Assembly: GCA_903872255.1 (NCBI GenBank)
Contig: CAIQJW010000075.1
Location: 1 to 15,165, forward strand
Direction of reading: 5' to 3'
From: an uncultured delta proteobacterium
GTDB lineage: Bacteria; Desulfobacterota; Syntrophorhabdia; Syntrophorhabdales; Syntrophorhabdaceae
Length of the DNA stretch: 15,165 nucleotides
Position 1 is the first letter of the stretch. The number at the start of each line of letters is the position of its first letter. A program made the position numbers and the translations under genes. Positions 1 to 6,929 of this stretch are shown here, piece after piece. A model generated the notes under the pieces. It searched no databases and had not been told where the DNA came from. It saw nothing but the letters and a program-made list of their open reading frames with translations.

Positions 1-110
1 ATGAGCGGGCTCAGTATGCCGAAGCGGTCAAGGTCGAGCCTGCCCGACAATACGAGGGTAATATCCCCCTCGCCATGTGTTGTGATCTCATATTGTGTTG
101 GGTTAGGCAT
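1..110 (-). CDS. STAS-type protein or MlaE-type permease, N-terminal fragment (partial)
   Basis: Only the first 36 residues are in the window; the gene runs off the left edge. The reading frame starts MPNPTQYEI and contains SGRLDLDRFG, which resembles the beta-strand/helix start of STAS domains (MlaB, or the N-terminal STAS domain fused to MlaE-type ABC permeases that move lipids between membranes). It lies 57 nt downstream of the response regulator on the same strand, so it could be read from the same transcript. No strong Shine-Dalgarno sequence precedes the ATG. The product name rests on a very short stretch and could equally be an anti-sigma-factor antagonist. Confidence 0.5.
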   Translation of the reverse strand, partial: MPNPTQYEITTHGEGDITLVLSGRLDLDRFGILSPL

Positions 111-167
111 AGGTATCTATAACATCCGGAGTGAAAATATTCAATTGTCGGAATACTCACGGGACAC

Positions 168-1526
168 TTAAGATCGCGACGATCTTACGATATTGTATTT
201 CTTGATCTTGTACCTCAGCATGCGCTCCGACAGGCCGAGCGTCAACGCCGCCTTTGTCTGGACCCAATCCGCGTTCACAAGGGCCTCGATGATCATGGAC
301 CTTTCAATCGATTCTACGGTCCCGCGAATGCTGCCGTCGCTCGCAGCCGAGGCGTGTTCGGCAAGGTTCGGCAGGTCTTCGCTGGTGATGCGATCTCCCC
401 GGGTCAGCACAACTGCCCGTTCAAGTATGTTCTCCAACTCCCGGACATTTCCCGGGTAATCATATTTTACGAGGATATCTCGGGCCTCCCTCGTTGGACC
501 CATTATATTTTTTTTATGCTTGACGTTATATTTTTTCAGGAAAAAATCGACGAGCAGCGGTACGTCCTCTTTTCTTTCCCTGAGAGGCGGTACGATTATG
601 GTGACAACATTGAGGCGGTAATAGAGATCTTCACGGAACGCTCCCTTCTTCACCTCATCCTCGAGGTTCCTGTTCGTCGCCGCAATGATCCGGACATCAA
701 CCTTGATCGGGTGCGAACCGCCCAGGCGTTCTATCTCTTTTTCCTGGATGGCCCTTAAGAGTTTCGATTGAAGAATGAGCGGGATATCGCCGATCTCGTC
801 AAGAAATATCGTACCCTTGTTCGCGAGTTCGAATTTACCCGGTTTTCGCTGATAGGCGCCTGTAAAAGCCCCTTTTTCATATCCAAAGAGTTCGCTTTCG
901 AGGAGGGTCTCCGGTATAGCCGCGCAGTTCACCTTGATGAGGGGGAAATCTTTCCGTTCGCTCAACGCATGGATCATATTGAGAACGACCTCTTTCCCGA
1001 CGCCGCTTTCGCCGCTTATGATGCAGGTAGAGTCGGTTTTTGCGATCCGGACGACGAGGCTTGACACCTCGTGCATCTTTTCGCTCTGGTATACGAACTC
1101 TTCCGATTTGAAACGGTCGCGGAGCGTTTCGCGCAATACCAGGTTTTCCCGGACAAGGTATGTCCTTTCCTCTATCTTGTGAAGCTTGAACAAAAGATCG
1201 TCAAGGTCGATCGGTTTGGTGAGATATTCGGAAGCTCCGGCTTTGAGCGCACCCACCGCATTCTCGATACTTCCGAACGCCGTTACCATAACCACTTCCG
1301 TGGAAGGGTTGAGTTCCTTTATTTTTTTAAGGAGCGCCAGGCCATCGGTATCGGGCAGGCGATAATCTAGGAGGACTATCTCGAATATTCCCTTCTGAAG
1401 CAGTTCATAGGCTGTCGCGCCGTCCGCTGCCTCGCCTACGGCGTACCCTTCTTTTTTCAGAAGCCCCGCAAGGAGCGACCTCTGCGATTCCTCATCTTCA
1501 ACAACCAGTATGCCGACCCTGTCCAT
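168..1526 (-). CDS. Sigma-54-dependent response regulator, NtrC/ZraR family
   Basis: This is a three-domain bacterial enhancer-binding protein of 452 residues from the ATG at 1526. The receiver domain (about 1-120) has the acidic pair in VVEDEE, the phosphoacceptor D54 in LLDYRLPD, T82 and K104. The AAA+ domain follows, with Walker A GESGVGKE (172-179), the sigma-54 contact loop GAFTGA (219-224) and Walker B GTIFLDE (238-244). A Fis-type helix-turn-helix is at the C-terminus (TKAALTLGLSERMLRYKI). All residues for phosphorylation, ATP hydrolysis and sigma-54 contact are present. The ATG is preferred over an in-frame GTG at 1565 because AAGGGG lies about 8 nt upstream and it puts the phosphorylated Asp at 54, as in NtrC. 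It starts 22 nt after the kinase gene. Its likely target is the sigma-54 promoter at 4481-4496 heading this same operon (inference). Confidence 0.95.
   Translation of the reverse strand: MDRVGILVVEDEESQRSLLAGLLKKEGYAVGEAADGATAYELLQKGIFEIVLLDYRLPDTDGLALLKKIKELNPSTEVVMVTAFGSIENAVGALKAGASEYLTKPIDLDDLLFKLHKIEERTYLVRENLVLRETLRDRFKSEEFVYQSEKMHEVSSLVVRIAKTDSTCIISGESGVGKEVVLNMIHALSERKDFPLIKVNCAAIPETLLESELFGYEKGAFTGAYQRKPGKFELANKGTIFLDEIGDIPLILQSKLLRAIQEKEIERLGGSHPIKVDVRIIAATNRNLEDEVKKGAFREDLYYRLNVVTIIVPPLRERKEDVPLLVDFFLKKYNVKHKKNIMGPTREARDILVKYDYPGNVRELENILERAVVLTRGDRITSEDLPNLAEHASAASDGSIRGTVESIERSMIIEALVNADWVQTKAALTLGLSERMLRYKIKKYNIVRSSRS
169..187. other. Short perfect inverted repeat at the 3' end of the response regulator
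   Basis: TAAGATCG and CGATCTTA form an 8-bp perfect palindromic stem with a 3-nt loop. It covers the last codons and stop of the response-regulator gene. No T-run follows on the minus strand, so it is not a classical intrinsic terminator. It may be a weak mRNA-end structure or chance. Confidence 0.3.
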
Positions 1527-1548
1527 ATCTGCAAACCCCTTTTCTTTT

Positions 1549-3129
1549 TTACACGTTAGCTGCACCGCCGCGGCCCAAGGGCAGCACGATGGTGAATGTG
1601 GTCCCCTGGCCCATGGCGCTATTCACTTTTATATCACCGCCGTGGTCTTTCACGATCATATACGAGATAGGCAAACCAAGTCCCATGCCCTTATCCTTGG
1701 TGGTGTAATAATATTCGAATATCCTGCCCAAGGCCTCCTCGCTTATCCCGGACCCCGAATCCCTGATCGAGATCTCTGCGACCGGGTCCCTCTGCTTTAC
1801 TGTTGTAGCGATCCTGCCGCCTTCCGGCATTGATTCGATAGCGTTGATAATAATGTTGTAAAAGGCCTGCTTAAGCCTGTCACGCTGGCATTCAACGATA
1901 ATTCCGGTATCCGTCGCATTCTCGATAAAGATGCCATTGGACGATGCCTTTTCACCAACTATTATTATAACCTCTTCTATAAGGTCGCGGAGGCTTTCCT
2001 TGCTGAAAGGGGCCTTCGCGCGGGTTGACTGCAGGAATTCTTCAACGATCCCATTTACACGCGTAAGCTCTTTTCTGATTATATCCAGAAATGTCAGATA
2101 TTCATCTTTCTTTTCGTCGCTGGGGAGAAATTCCCTTTTCAGGCGCTGAACGGAAAGGCTGATCGCGTTCAATGGGTTCCTGATCTCATGGGCCATTCCC
2201 GAGGCAAGCTGGCCAAGCGATACAAGGCGCTCCTTCAATTCAAGTTCCCGCTCCATCTCTTTTACCTTTTTTGCGTATTTGCGCTCCATGACAAAAAAGG
2301 CATAAATGCTTCCGGCGCCTGAAATGAAAAGGACCGCCAGTATGAGAATGAAACCGAACGAGGACCTCTGGATGGTGTCCCTGGCGAGGTCCCGCGATAC
2401 GAATATCTGTATGTGGTACCCGGGAAGGAGTTTTGACCCCAGTGGTCTGTTTAGGATGAAAGTCCCGCCTTTTGACTCGTCTTTTGTACCGACGAAAGTA
2501 TTTCCCTTTTCATCGTATATAATGATCGAATCAATGTTGAACCTTTTCTCCTCCCGGTCGATGATATCCTTCAAAATTAGCCTTCTCCGGAGTATTTCTA
2601 GGTCCCCGGGGTTGATCCGGACGAAAATAATGTGTTTGCCGAACCTCCTGCCAAACAGAAGACCCTTATCATACCGCGTCGGCATCCTGATAACTGTTTC
2701 CAGGCCGCCGGAACGCAATTTCCGGATAACATCAGCAGGGATATTAGGTTTTCCCCTGCTGGCCAGTATATGGCCCGAAATGTCATATTCAATAAAATTG
2801 GTGTAGGGAAGAGAACCCGGGTCCTGTTTCTTTTTCCCCAGGCGCTCGGTAAGCGTAGCATCGATTTCATCTATGATCGATTCATCGAATGACATAGCGT
2901 TATAAAAATAAGGCGTGATCAATGCGGGCGACCTATCGAGCAGGGTGAGATAATCGAGGTTAAGGTCTATTTCCCTTTGTATATGAGAAAAGATGACCTC
3001 GGCCTCTCCCTCGATCTGCCGTTCGATATTGCTGCGGATGATGCGTATCTGGAAAAAACCTGTAAGGGTTACGAGAATCAAAAAAAAGGCGAAAAATAAT
3101 GGAAAGGCAATGGCCCGCTTATCTCCCAT
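1549..3129 (-). CDS. Membrane sensor histidine kinase, ZraS/NtrB-like
   Basis: The protein has 526 residues from the ATG at 3129; an in-frame GTG at 3156 would add nine. The first membrane helix is at about 8-27. A large periplasmic sensor region follows (about 30-255), then a second helix (about 258-281) and a short charged linker. The DHp domain has phosphoacceptor H314 in ASGMAHEIRNPLN. The ATPase domain shows an N box (NIIINAIES, N425/N429), a G1 box (RDSGSG) and a G2 box (GMGLGLPIS). No cytoplasmic PAS domain is evident, so sensing is probably periplasmic, fitting the periplasmic proteins encoded just upstream. The ATG overlaps the preceding gene by 11 nt, the GTG by 38 nt; neither has a clear Shine-Dalgarno sequence. 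It should phosphorylate the adjacent NtrC-type regulator. The signal is not readable from the sequence; zinc or other envelope stress is a guess by analogy with ZraS. Confidence 0.93.
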   Translation of the reverse strand: MGDKRAIAFPLFFAFFLILVTLTGFFQIRIIRSNIERQIEGEAEVIFSHIQREIDLNLDYLTLLDRSPALITPYFYNAMSFDESIIDEIDATLTERLGKKKQDPGSLPYTNFIEYDISGHILASRGKPNIPADVIRKLRSGGLETVIRMPTRYDKGLLFGRRFGKHIIFVRINPGDLEILRRRLILKDIIDREEKRFNIDSIIIYDEKGNTFVGTKDESKGGTFILNRPLGSKLLPGYHIQIFVSRDLARDTIQRSSFGFILILAVLFISGAGSIYAFFVMERKYAKKVKEMERELELKERLVSLGQLASGMAHEIRNPLNAISLSVQRLKREFLPSDEKKDEYLTFLDIIRKELTRVNGIVEEFLQSTRAKAPFSKESLRDLIEEVIIIVGEKASSNGIFIENATDTGIIVECQRDRLKQAFYNIIINAIESMPEGGRIATTVKQRDPVAEISIRDSGSGISEEALGRIFEYYYTTKDKGMGLGLPISYMIVKDHGGDIKVNSAMGQGTTFTIVLPLGRGGAANV

Positions 3130-3544
3130 GCCGACCCGGGGCAAAGCTGCGCTCACGCATTCTTTTTTTTCGTTCCTGATCGCAGAAGGTGTTGTATTGC
3201 TCTCTCTGCCGTTCGTTGAGGGTCCGCGAGACTTCTCTGCGGTATTGCTGGTACGAATTATGCCTGACTGTGTCCAGTTCCTGGAGTTCGCTCTGGATCC
3301 GGCCTATTCTGCCGGCATTTGCACCCGGATCTTTGCCGAGTTCCCTGAGTTCCATTCTTTTGCGTGCCGATTCCTGCCGCGAGGATTGCCATTCATTTAC
3401 ATATCTGTTCCGTATGTCTTCGACATGTGTCTTTTGCGGATCGGAAAGCTGGAGCCCCCTTTCGAACTCTGAATATGAATTCTGGGCGCGGGCAGGGGGC
3501 GTTATGAACAGGAACAGTATAACAAACGATACAGCTAAGGTCAT
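3119..3544 (-). CDS. Spy/CpxP-like periplasmic protein
   Basis: The protein has 141 residues. A signal peptide (MTLAVSFVILFLF...) has a likely ARA/QN cleavage after residue 20. The mature part is almost all charged, Q/R/E-rich helix. It carries two LTxxQ-like motifs, LSDPQ (33-37) and LNERQ (109-113), the hallmark of the Spy/CpxP/ZraP superfamily of periplasmic chaperones and stress modulators. The start is fixed by an ATGA overlap with the glycine-zipper gene: its ATG (3544-3542) overlaps the upstream TGA (3543-3541), which implies translational coupling. A longer frame upstream exists but lies inside the preceding gene. In family members such proteins bind unfolded proteins or dampen the cognate kinase. 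Here, directly before the kinase gene, a role in feedback on the sensor is plausible but inferred. Confidence 0.75.
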   Translation of the reverse strand: MTLAVSFVILFLFITPPARAQNSYSEFERGLQLSDPQKTHVEDIRNRYVNEWQSSRQESARKRMELRELGKDPGANAGRIGRIQSELQELDTVRHNSYQQYRREVSRTLNERQREQYNTFCDQERKKRMRERSFAPGRHGR

Positions 3545-3930
3545 GGATTGACAGGAACCCAAACCTTGTGTGAAGGTACCCATTTCCCGCCTATCCACTG
3601 CCCGGGTACATCTACCCATTGTCCTGGAGGCTGGTCCTGAGGAGTGATCTGGCTTGACGAAGGATATGTGCCTGCCTGCGCAGTGCCTTGCCGCTGCTGG
3701 TTCTGGACATTTTGGTCCACGGCGTTTCCGGCTATCCCGCCGACCAGGGTCCCGACTGCCGCACCTATCAGGGTGGATGCCGTATCGTGCCCGATCACCT
3801 GGCCGGCAATAGCGCCAAGGCCTGCCCCGATTGCAGCGCCTTTCTGGGTGTTGTACCCTTCAGATGCGCACGAGACGAAAAAAAATCCTGCCGCTATTAC
3901 CAGGAATGTTAATGTAAGGACTTTTTTCAT
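3541..3930 (-). CDS. Glycine-zipper lipoprotein with C-terminal W-V-P-G-Q-W segment
   Basis: The protein has 129 residues. The start ATG is preceded by GGGAGGG about 5 nt upstream. The signal peptide ends in a lipobox-like FVSC (lipidated Cys21). Residues about 31-72 form a glycine zipper (GAAIGAGLGAIAG ... LIGAAVGTLVGGIAG) typical of outer-membrane-associated glycine-zipper 2TM lipoproteins. A Q/S/T/P-rich linker follows. The tail (101-129) repeats a P-G-Q-W / K-W-V-P pattern like the aromatic WVPGHW-type tails of some envelope lipoproteins. It sits between two Spy/ZraP-like genes in a predicted sigma-54 operon, so an envelope-stress or barrier role is likely. The exact function is unknown. 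It overlaps the next gene by ATGA. Confidence 0.8.
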   Translation of the reverse strand: MKKVLTLTFLVIAAGFFFVSCASEGYNTQKGAAIGAGLGAIAGQVIGHDTASTLIGAAVGTLVGGIAGNAVDQNVQNQQRQGTAQAGTYPSSSQITPQDQPPGQWVDVPGQWIGGKWVPSHKVWVPVNP

Positions 3931-3948
3931 ATTCCCTCCCTAATTTCT

Positions 3949-3987
3949 CCATTGAAGAGGCAGGCTCAAGGCCCGCCTCTTCAATGG
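3949..3987 (-). other. 17-bp intergenic hairpin between ZraP-like and lipoprotein genes
   Basis: The arms 3949-3965 and 3971-3987 are inverted repeats separated by a 5-nt loop. The single non-matching pair (3962/3974) is a G-U wobble in minus-strand RNA but an A-C mismatch in plus-strand RNA, so the stem is continuous only in the operon transcript. No U-run follows before the next Shine-Dalgarno sequence. It therefore looks like a transcript-processing, stabilising or attenuating hairpin rather than a full terminator. It could keep the first gene more abundant than the downstream genes. Confidence 0.7.
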
Positions 3988-4003
3988 TCTGTCATTTACT
4001 TAA

Positions 4004-4435
4004 TTAAAATCCGCATCCGCCCGGTCCAAAACCGCCGCGGGCCCCCTGATGGCGTCCACCGGATCCGTGACCGCCCTTTTCAGTGAGCTGTTTTAACTGT
4101 TCGGGCGTGTAGATCTTTCTCTGGTCAAGTTTATAGCGGACCACTCTGTCATGCATTTTCTGCATCAGGGCATTTACCTCTTTTTCCTTAGCCAGGAGCG
4201 CGGTATCCGTGGCTTTCGGATCGGCATACAATGTTCTCATTTCGTTCCGTTTCTGGAACATCTCGTACCTGAGTGACGATGTATCGCCGTTAAACTTCTC
4301 TTTCAACTGCCACATTTTGTCCTGCTGGTCTTTTGAGAGGTCAATACCTCCCGGGCCACCGGGACCGAATGCAAATACACTTGTTGCGAATAATAGCAAA
4401 ACTACCGCTACGGCTACTGTATAAAACTTATTCAT
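4004..4435 (-). CDS. ZraP-like periplasmic metal-binding chaperone (Spy/CpxP family)
   Basis: The protein has 143 residues from the ATG at 4435, which has GGAGG 5 nt upstream; earlier in-frame ATGs (4447, 4468) sit at or before that site and close to the predicted transcription start. A signal peptide (about 1-22) ends at VFAFG. The mature protein is largely helical, with LTxxQ-type motifs LSKDQ (33-37) and YTPEQ (109-113). It ends in a Gly-rich tail holding His123, His129 and Cys141 (GGHGSGGRHQ ... GGCGF). This layout closely matches E. coli ZraP, the zinc-binding chaperone of the ZraPSR system, whose metal ligands lie in a Gly/His/Cys tail. It is the first gene of the operon, directly behind a sigma-54 promoter. 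Zinc as the ligand is an inference. Confidence 0.85.
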   Translation of the reverse strand: MNKFYTVAVAVVLLLFATSVFAFGPGGPGGIDLSKDQQDKMWQLKEKFNGDTSSLRYEMFQKRNEMRTLYADPKATDTALLAKEKEVNALMQKMHDRVVRYKLDQRKIYTPEQLKQLTEKGGHGSGGRHQGARGGFGPGGCGF

Positions 4436-4480
4436 TGTAACCTCCATAATTGGTTTTTTGCAAATCATGTTATTTGCTTT

Positions 4481-4496
4481 AGCAGGTATCGTGCCA
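4481..4496 (-). promoter_or_regulatory. Sigma-54 promoter of the ZraP-like operon
   Basis: On the minus strand the sequence reads TGGCACGATACCTGCT. Against the sigma-54 consensus TGGCAC-N5-TTGCW, the -24 element is perfect, the GG/GC spacing is exact, and only one -12 base differs (C for T). The predicted start of transcription is near 4470, giving a 5' leader of about 35 nt that contains the GGAGG site of the ZraP-like gene. The same operon encodes an NtrC-family activator with an intact GAFTGA loop. Confidence 0.85.
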
Positions 4497-4581
4497 TTAA
4501 TTTATATTTTTATAACTACCGGAATTGATGAGGCTAATCAAGAGGACCGACTATCTATCCATAAATCATATCGGAAATAAA

Positions 4582-4620
4582 TGTCGAGACTGTGCAGACG
4601 GTTCGACAAAACCGTCGAAC
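4582..4620. promoter_or_regulatory. Overlapping dyads, candidate enhancer sites for the NtrC-type activator
   Basis: Three interleaved inverted repeats lie here: TGTCGA-N15-TCGACA (4582-4608), GACGGTT-N6-AACCGTC (4597-4616) and GTTCGAC-N6-GTCGAAC (4601-4620). The centre is about 110-140 bp upstream of the predicted sigma-54 start, a normal distance for an enhancer-binding protein. It is also about 150 bp upstream of thiD on the other side, so a role for thiD cannot be excluded. Confidence 0.55.
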
Positions 4621-4764
4621 ATATGCCCGATTGGGGATAATTATATAGCCCCCCGGTGGCAAGTATGGTATAGTTTTCAGGTTTTAATAACAAAATCGAA
4701 GGGGTATATCAGCCGTTCCCGGGATGTCCCTTCATGTACGGGACTGCTTAACAGACCGGATAAC

Positions 4765-5577
4765 ATGGATATAATGAAAAGCATATTGTCTGCAGCCGGA
4801 TTTGATGCCTCGTCCGGGGCGGGCATTATCAGGGATGTAGATACCTTTTTTTCATTTGGTTTTCATGGGATAGCCGTACCTACCTGTACCGTGATACAGG
4901 GGCCCCAGGGAGTGGTAAAGGCCAGGGCCTCATCGGGGGCCCTGTTTCGTGATACCCTTAAGGCTGCAACGCGGGGCGTGGATCTCAGAGGTATAAAGAT
5001 AGGCGTCCTCAGCAATGAGGTCATTATTAGGGCGGCTGCCGCGTTCATCGAATCCCACAAGGGTATACCGGTCGTCTTTGACCCTGTTTTTGCGGCGAAA
5101 AATGGAATTTCTCTTATTACGGGAAAAGGGATCTCCGCCTGTCGTTCCTTGCTCTTTGGAAAGACCACGGTGCTCACGCCAAATGCCGACGAGGCATCGA
5201 TCATAACGGGGAAAAGGATACGGACCGTGGATGAAGCAAAAAATGCCGCGGAACAGATCTTTTCGCTCGGGCCTCAGGCGGTAGTCGTAAAAGGCGGGCA
5301 TCTTTCGGGAGATCCGGTGGATGTTTTTTTTGACGGGACAGATTTTGTGCTTTACGAAAAGAAAAGATTTGATGCGGTGATCCATGGAACGGGTTGTTCC
5401 TTTTCTTCGACGCTGATATGTTTTCTCGCAGCGGGACATTCCGTACGTGACGCATTCATCGCCACTGAGGGCGCTTTTGAGCGGCTCTTGGGATCGCGTT
5501 ACAGGATAAGTGAAGATGGTTATTTTTATGTATCAACGGCCTCCAGGCAGGGCATGAGGGAAGCCTGCGGAGAATAA
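4765..5577 (+). CDS. thiD: Hydroxymethylpyrimidine / phosphomethylpyrimidine kinase
   Basis: The enzyme phosphorylates HMP and HMP-P to HMP-PP, the pyrimidine half of thiamine. It has 270 residues from the ATG at 4765; a second ATG at 4774 would begin MKSILSAAGFD and aligns better with the usual ThiD start. Family signatures are SAAGFDASSGAG near the N-terminus (substrate-binding loop of ribokinase-fold HMP kinases), VFDPVF (103-108), LTPNADEA (138-144), VVVKGGH (173-179) and HGTGCSFSS (208-215) with the catalytic Cys211. The core has FAAKNG where many ThiD proteins have a VMVATSG-like loop, so it is a somewhat divergent member. It lies 62 nt upstream of thiC on the same strand, which supports the thiamine assignment. 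The ribosome site is weak. Confidence 0.88.
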   Translation: MDIMKSILSAAGFDASSGAGIIRDVDTFFSFGFHGIAVPTCTVIQGPQGVVKARASSGALFRDTLKAATRGVDLRGIKIGVLSNEVIIRAAAAFIESHKGIPVVFDPVFAAKNGISLITGKGISACRSLLFGKTTVLTPNADEASIITGKRIRTVDEAKNAAEQIFSLGPQAVVVKGGHLSGDPVDVFFDGTDFVLYEKKRFDAVIHGTGCSFSSTLICFLAAGHSVRDAFIATEGAFERLLGSRYRISEDGYFYVSTASRQGMREACGE

Positions 5578-5639
5578 CCCGCAATACCCCCGCTTAAAAG
5601 GCCGTTTTGAACTTATTTTTAGATGGAGATGACACTATT

Positions 5640-6929
5640 ATGAAAAATCAATTAATTGCAGCACGGGAAGGCAAAATTACGAAAGTAATGGAACGCGTTG
5701 CCCGCGATGAAGGTATTGACAAGGAAGAACTTCGTAGACTTATCGCAGAAGGCAAAGCAGCTATCCTTGCGAACAACAGGCACAAGGATTTCACCCCGAA
5801 AGGGGTCGGAAAGGGCATGAGCGTCAAGGTAAATGCCAACATCGGCACATCCCCCGAACGAGTAAATATCGACGAAGAGCTCGAAAAACTGAAAATAGCG
5901 CGGGAGGCCGGAGCCGATGCGGTGATGGACTTAAGCACCGGCGGCGATCTCGACGCAATACGCAAGATCATAATTGGTGCCGCCAAGATACCCATCGGGA
6001 CGGTCCCGATTTACCAGGCGGCGGTAGAAACGGTCAAGAAAAAGAAGCCCATAACAAAAATGGATCCCAATCACCTGTTCGATGTCATTGAAAAGCATGG
6101 AGCGGATGGGGTCGATTTTGTAACGGTTCATTGCGGGGTTACGAAAAGCTCGCTGGACCGGCTCAGAAATCAGGGCAGAATAACCGATATCGTGAGCCGC
6201 GGCGGGGCATTCCTTGCGGAATGGATCATGGTGAACGGCAAGGAGAACCCGCTGTACGAGAATTATGACAGGCTGATAGCGATCGCTAAAAAATATGACA
6301 TGACCTTAAGCCTCGGCGATGCACTGCGGCCCGGATGTATCGCGGATGCGACCGACCGGGGGCAGATACAGGAATTGATAACCCTCGGCGAGTTGTGCCA
6401 GGAGGCCATAGACCAGGGCGTTCAGGTCATGGTAGAAGGTCCCGGCCACGTACCGCTAAACCAGATCGAGACAAATATGGTCCTTCAGAAAAGGCTCTGC
6501 AACGATGCCCCGTTCTACGTTCTCGGGCCTATCGTCACCGATATCGCACCGGGCTACGACCATATAACGTCCGCCATAGGTGGTGCATTGGCGGGATATT
6601 ACGGGGCGGATTTTCTGTGCTACGTAACCCCCTCGGAGCACCTTGGCCTGCCGTCGCCGCAGGATGTCCGCGACGGCGTCATCGTGACGAGGATAGCGGC
6701 CCATGCCGCCGATATAGCGCGCGGCAGCAAAAAGGCCTTCGAGCTCGACAAGAAAATGTCTACTTATCGGAAGGCCCTCGATTGGAAAGGCCAGATAGAA
6801 TGTGCAATAGACCCCGACAAGATAAGGACCTTCAGGAAGGAACGCAACCTCAAGGACGATGTCTGCAGCATGTGCGGTGAATTCTGCTCGATGAAATTGA
6901 TGAAGGACCACCTGAAAAAGAAAAAATGA
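5640..6929 (+). CDS. thiC: Phosphomethylpyrimidine synthase (radical SAM)
   Basis: ThiC rearranges aminoimidazole ribotide to HMP-P with S-adenosylmethionine and a 4Fe-4S cluster. The protein has 429 residues, the short ThiC type lacking the long N-terminal extension of E. coli ThiC. It shows VNANIGTS, MDLSTGGD, IGTVPIYQA, LSLGDALRPG, VEGPGHVPL and YVLGPIVTDIAPGYDHI, all typical. The C-terminal cluster motif is CSMCGEFC (Cys409, 412, 416), spaced CX2CX3C rather than the CX2CX4C of E. coli-type ThiC. The ATG at 5640 has GGAG 11 nt upstream; an in-frame TTG at 5607 is less likely. It follows thiD and overlaps xseA by ATGA. The ThiC paralog BzaF (benzimidazole synthesis) is an alternative I cannot exclude by eye, but the thiD neighbour favours ThiC. 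Confidence 0.93.
   Translation: MKNQLIAAREGKITKVMERVARDEGIDKEELRRLIAEGKAAILANNRHKDFTPKGVGKGMSVKVNANIGTSPERVNIDEELEKLKIAREAGADAVMDLSTGGDLDAIRKIIIGAAKIPIGTVPIYQAAVETVKKKKPITKMDPNHLFDVIEKHGADGVDFVTVHCGVTKSSLDRLRNQGRITDIVSRGGAFLAEWIMVNGKENPLYENYDRLIAIAKKYDMTLSLGDALRPGCIADATDRGQIQELITLGELCQEAIDQGVQVMVEGPGHVPLNQIETNMVLQKRLCNDAPFYVLGPIVTDIAPGYDHITSAIGGALAGYYGADFLCYVTPSEHLGLPSPQDVRDGVIVTRIAAHAADIARGSKKAFELDKKMSTYRKALDWKGQIECAIDPDKIRTFRKERNLKDDVCSMCGEFCSMKLMKDHLKKKK

Larger units (their letters stand above)
4436..4764. other. Divergent intergenic region between the ZraP-like gene and thiD
   Basis: About 330 nt separate the two divergent starts. The region holds the sigma-54 promoter at 4481-4496 and the dyad cluster at 4582-4620. 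The plus frame of thiD stays open back to 4525, but the upstream residues do not resemble ThiD. I see no thi-box (no CTGAGA or ACCTGA-type TPP riboswitch core), no tRNA and no convincing sigma-70 promoter for thiD; TATAGT near 4668 lacks a good -35. Confidence 0.5.

Noticed and set aside
169..187. Intrinsic terminator after the response regulator
   Set aside because: The stem is only 8 bp and no T-run follows on the minus strand.
4652..4690. Sigma-54 promoter for thiD (TGGCAAGTATGG...)
   Set aside because: It has a -24-like TGGCA but no GC at the required -12 spacing.
4525..4764. N-terminal extension of ThiD (open frame back to 4525)
   Set aside because: The 80 extra residues do not resemble ThiD and lie in the regulatory region containing the dyads; ThiD-like sequence starts only at 4765-4774.
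4930..5455. Antisense open frames within thiD (and similar ones in thiC, xseA and the kinase gene)
   Set aside because: They have no ribosome sites, no recognisable domains, and lie opposite well-supported genes.
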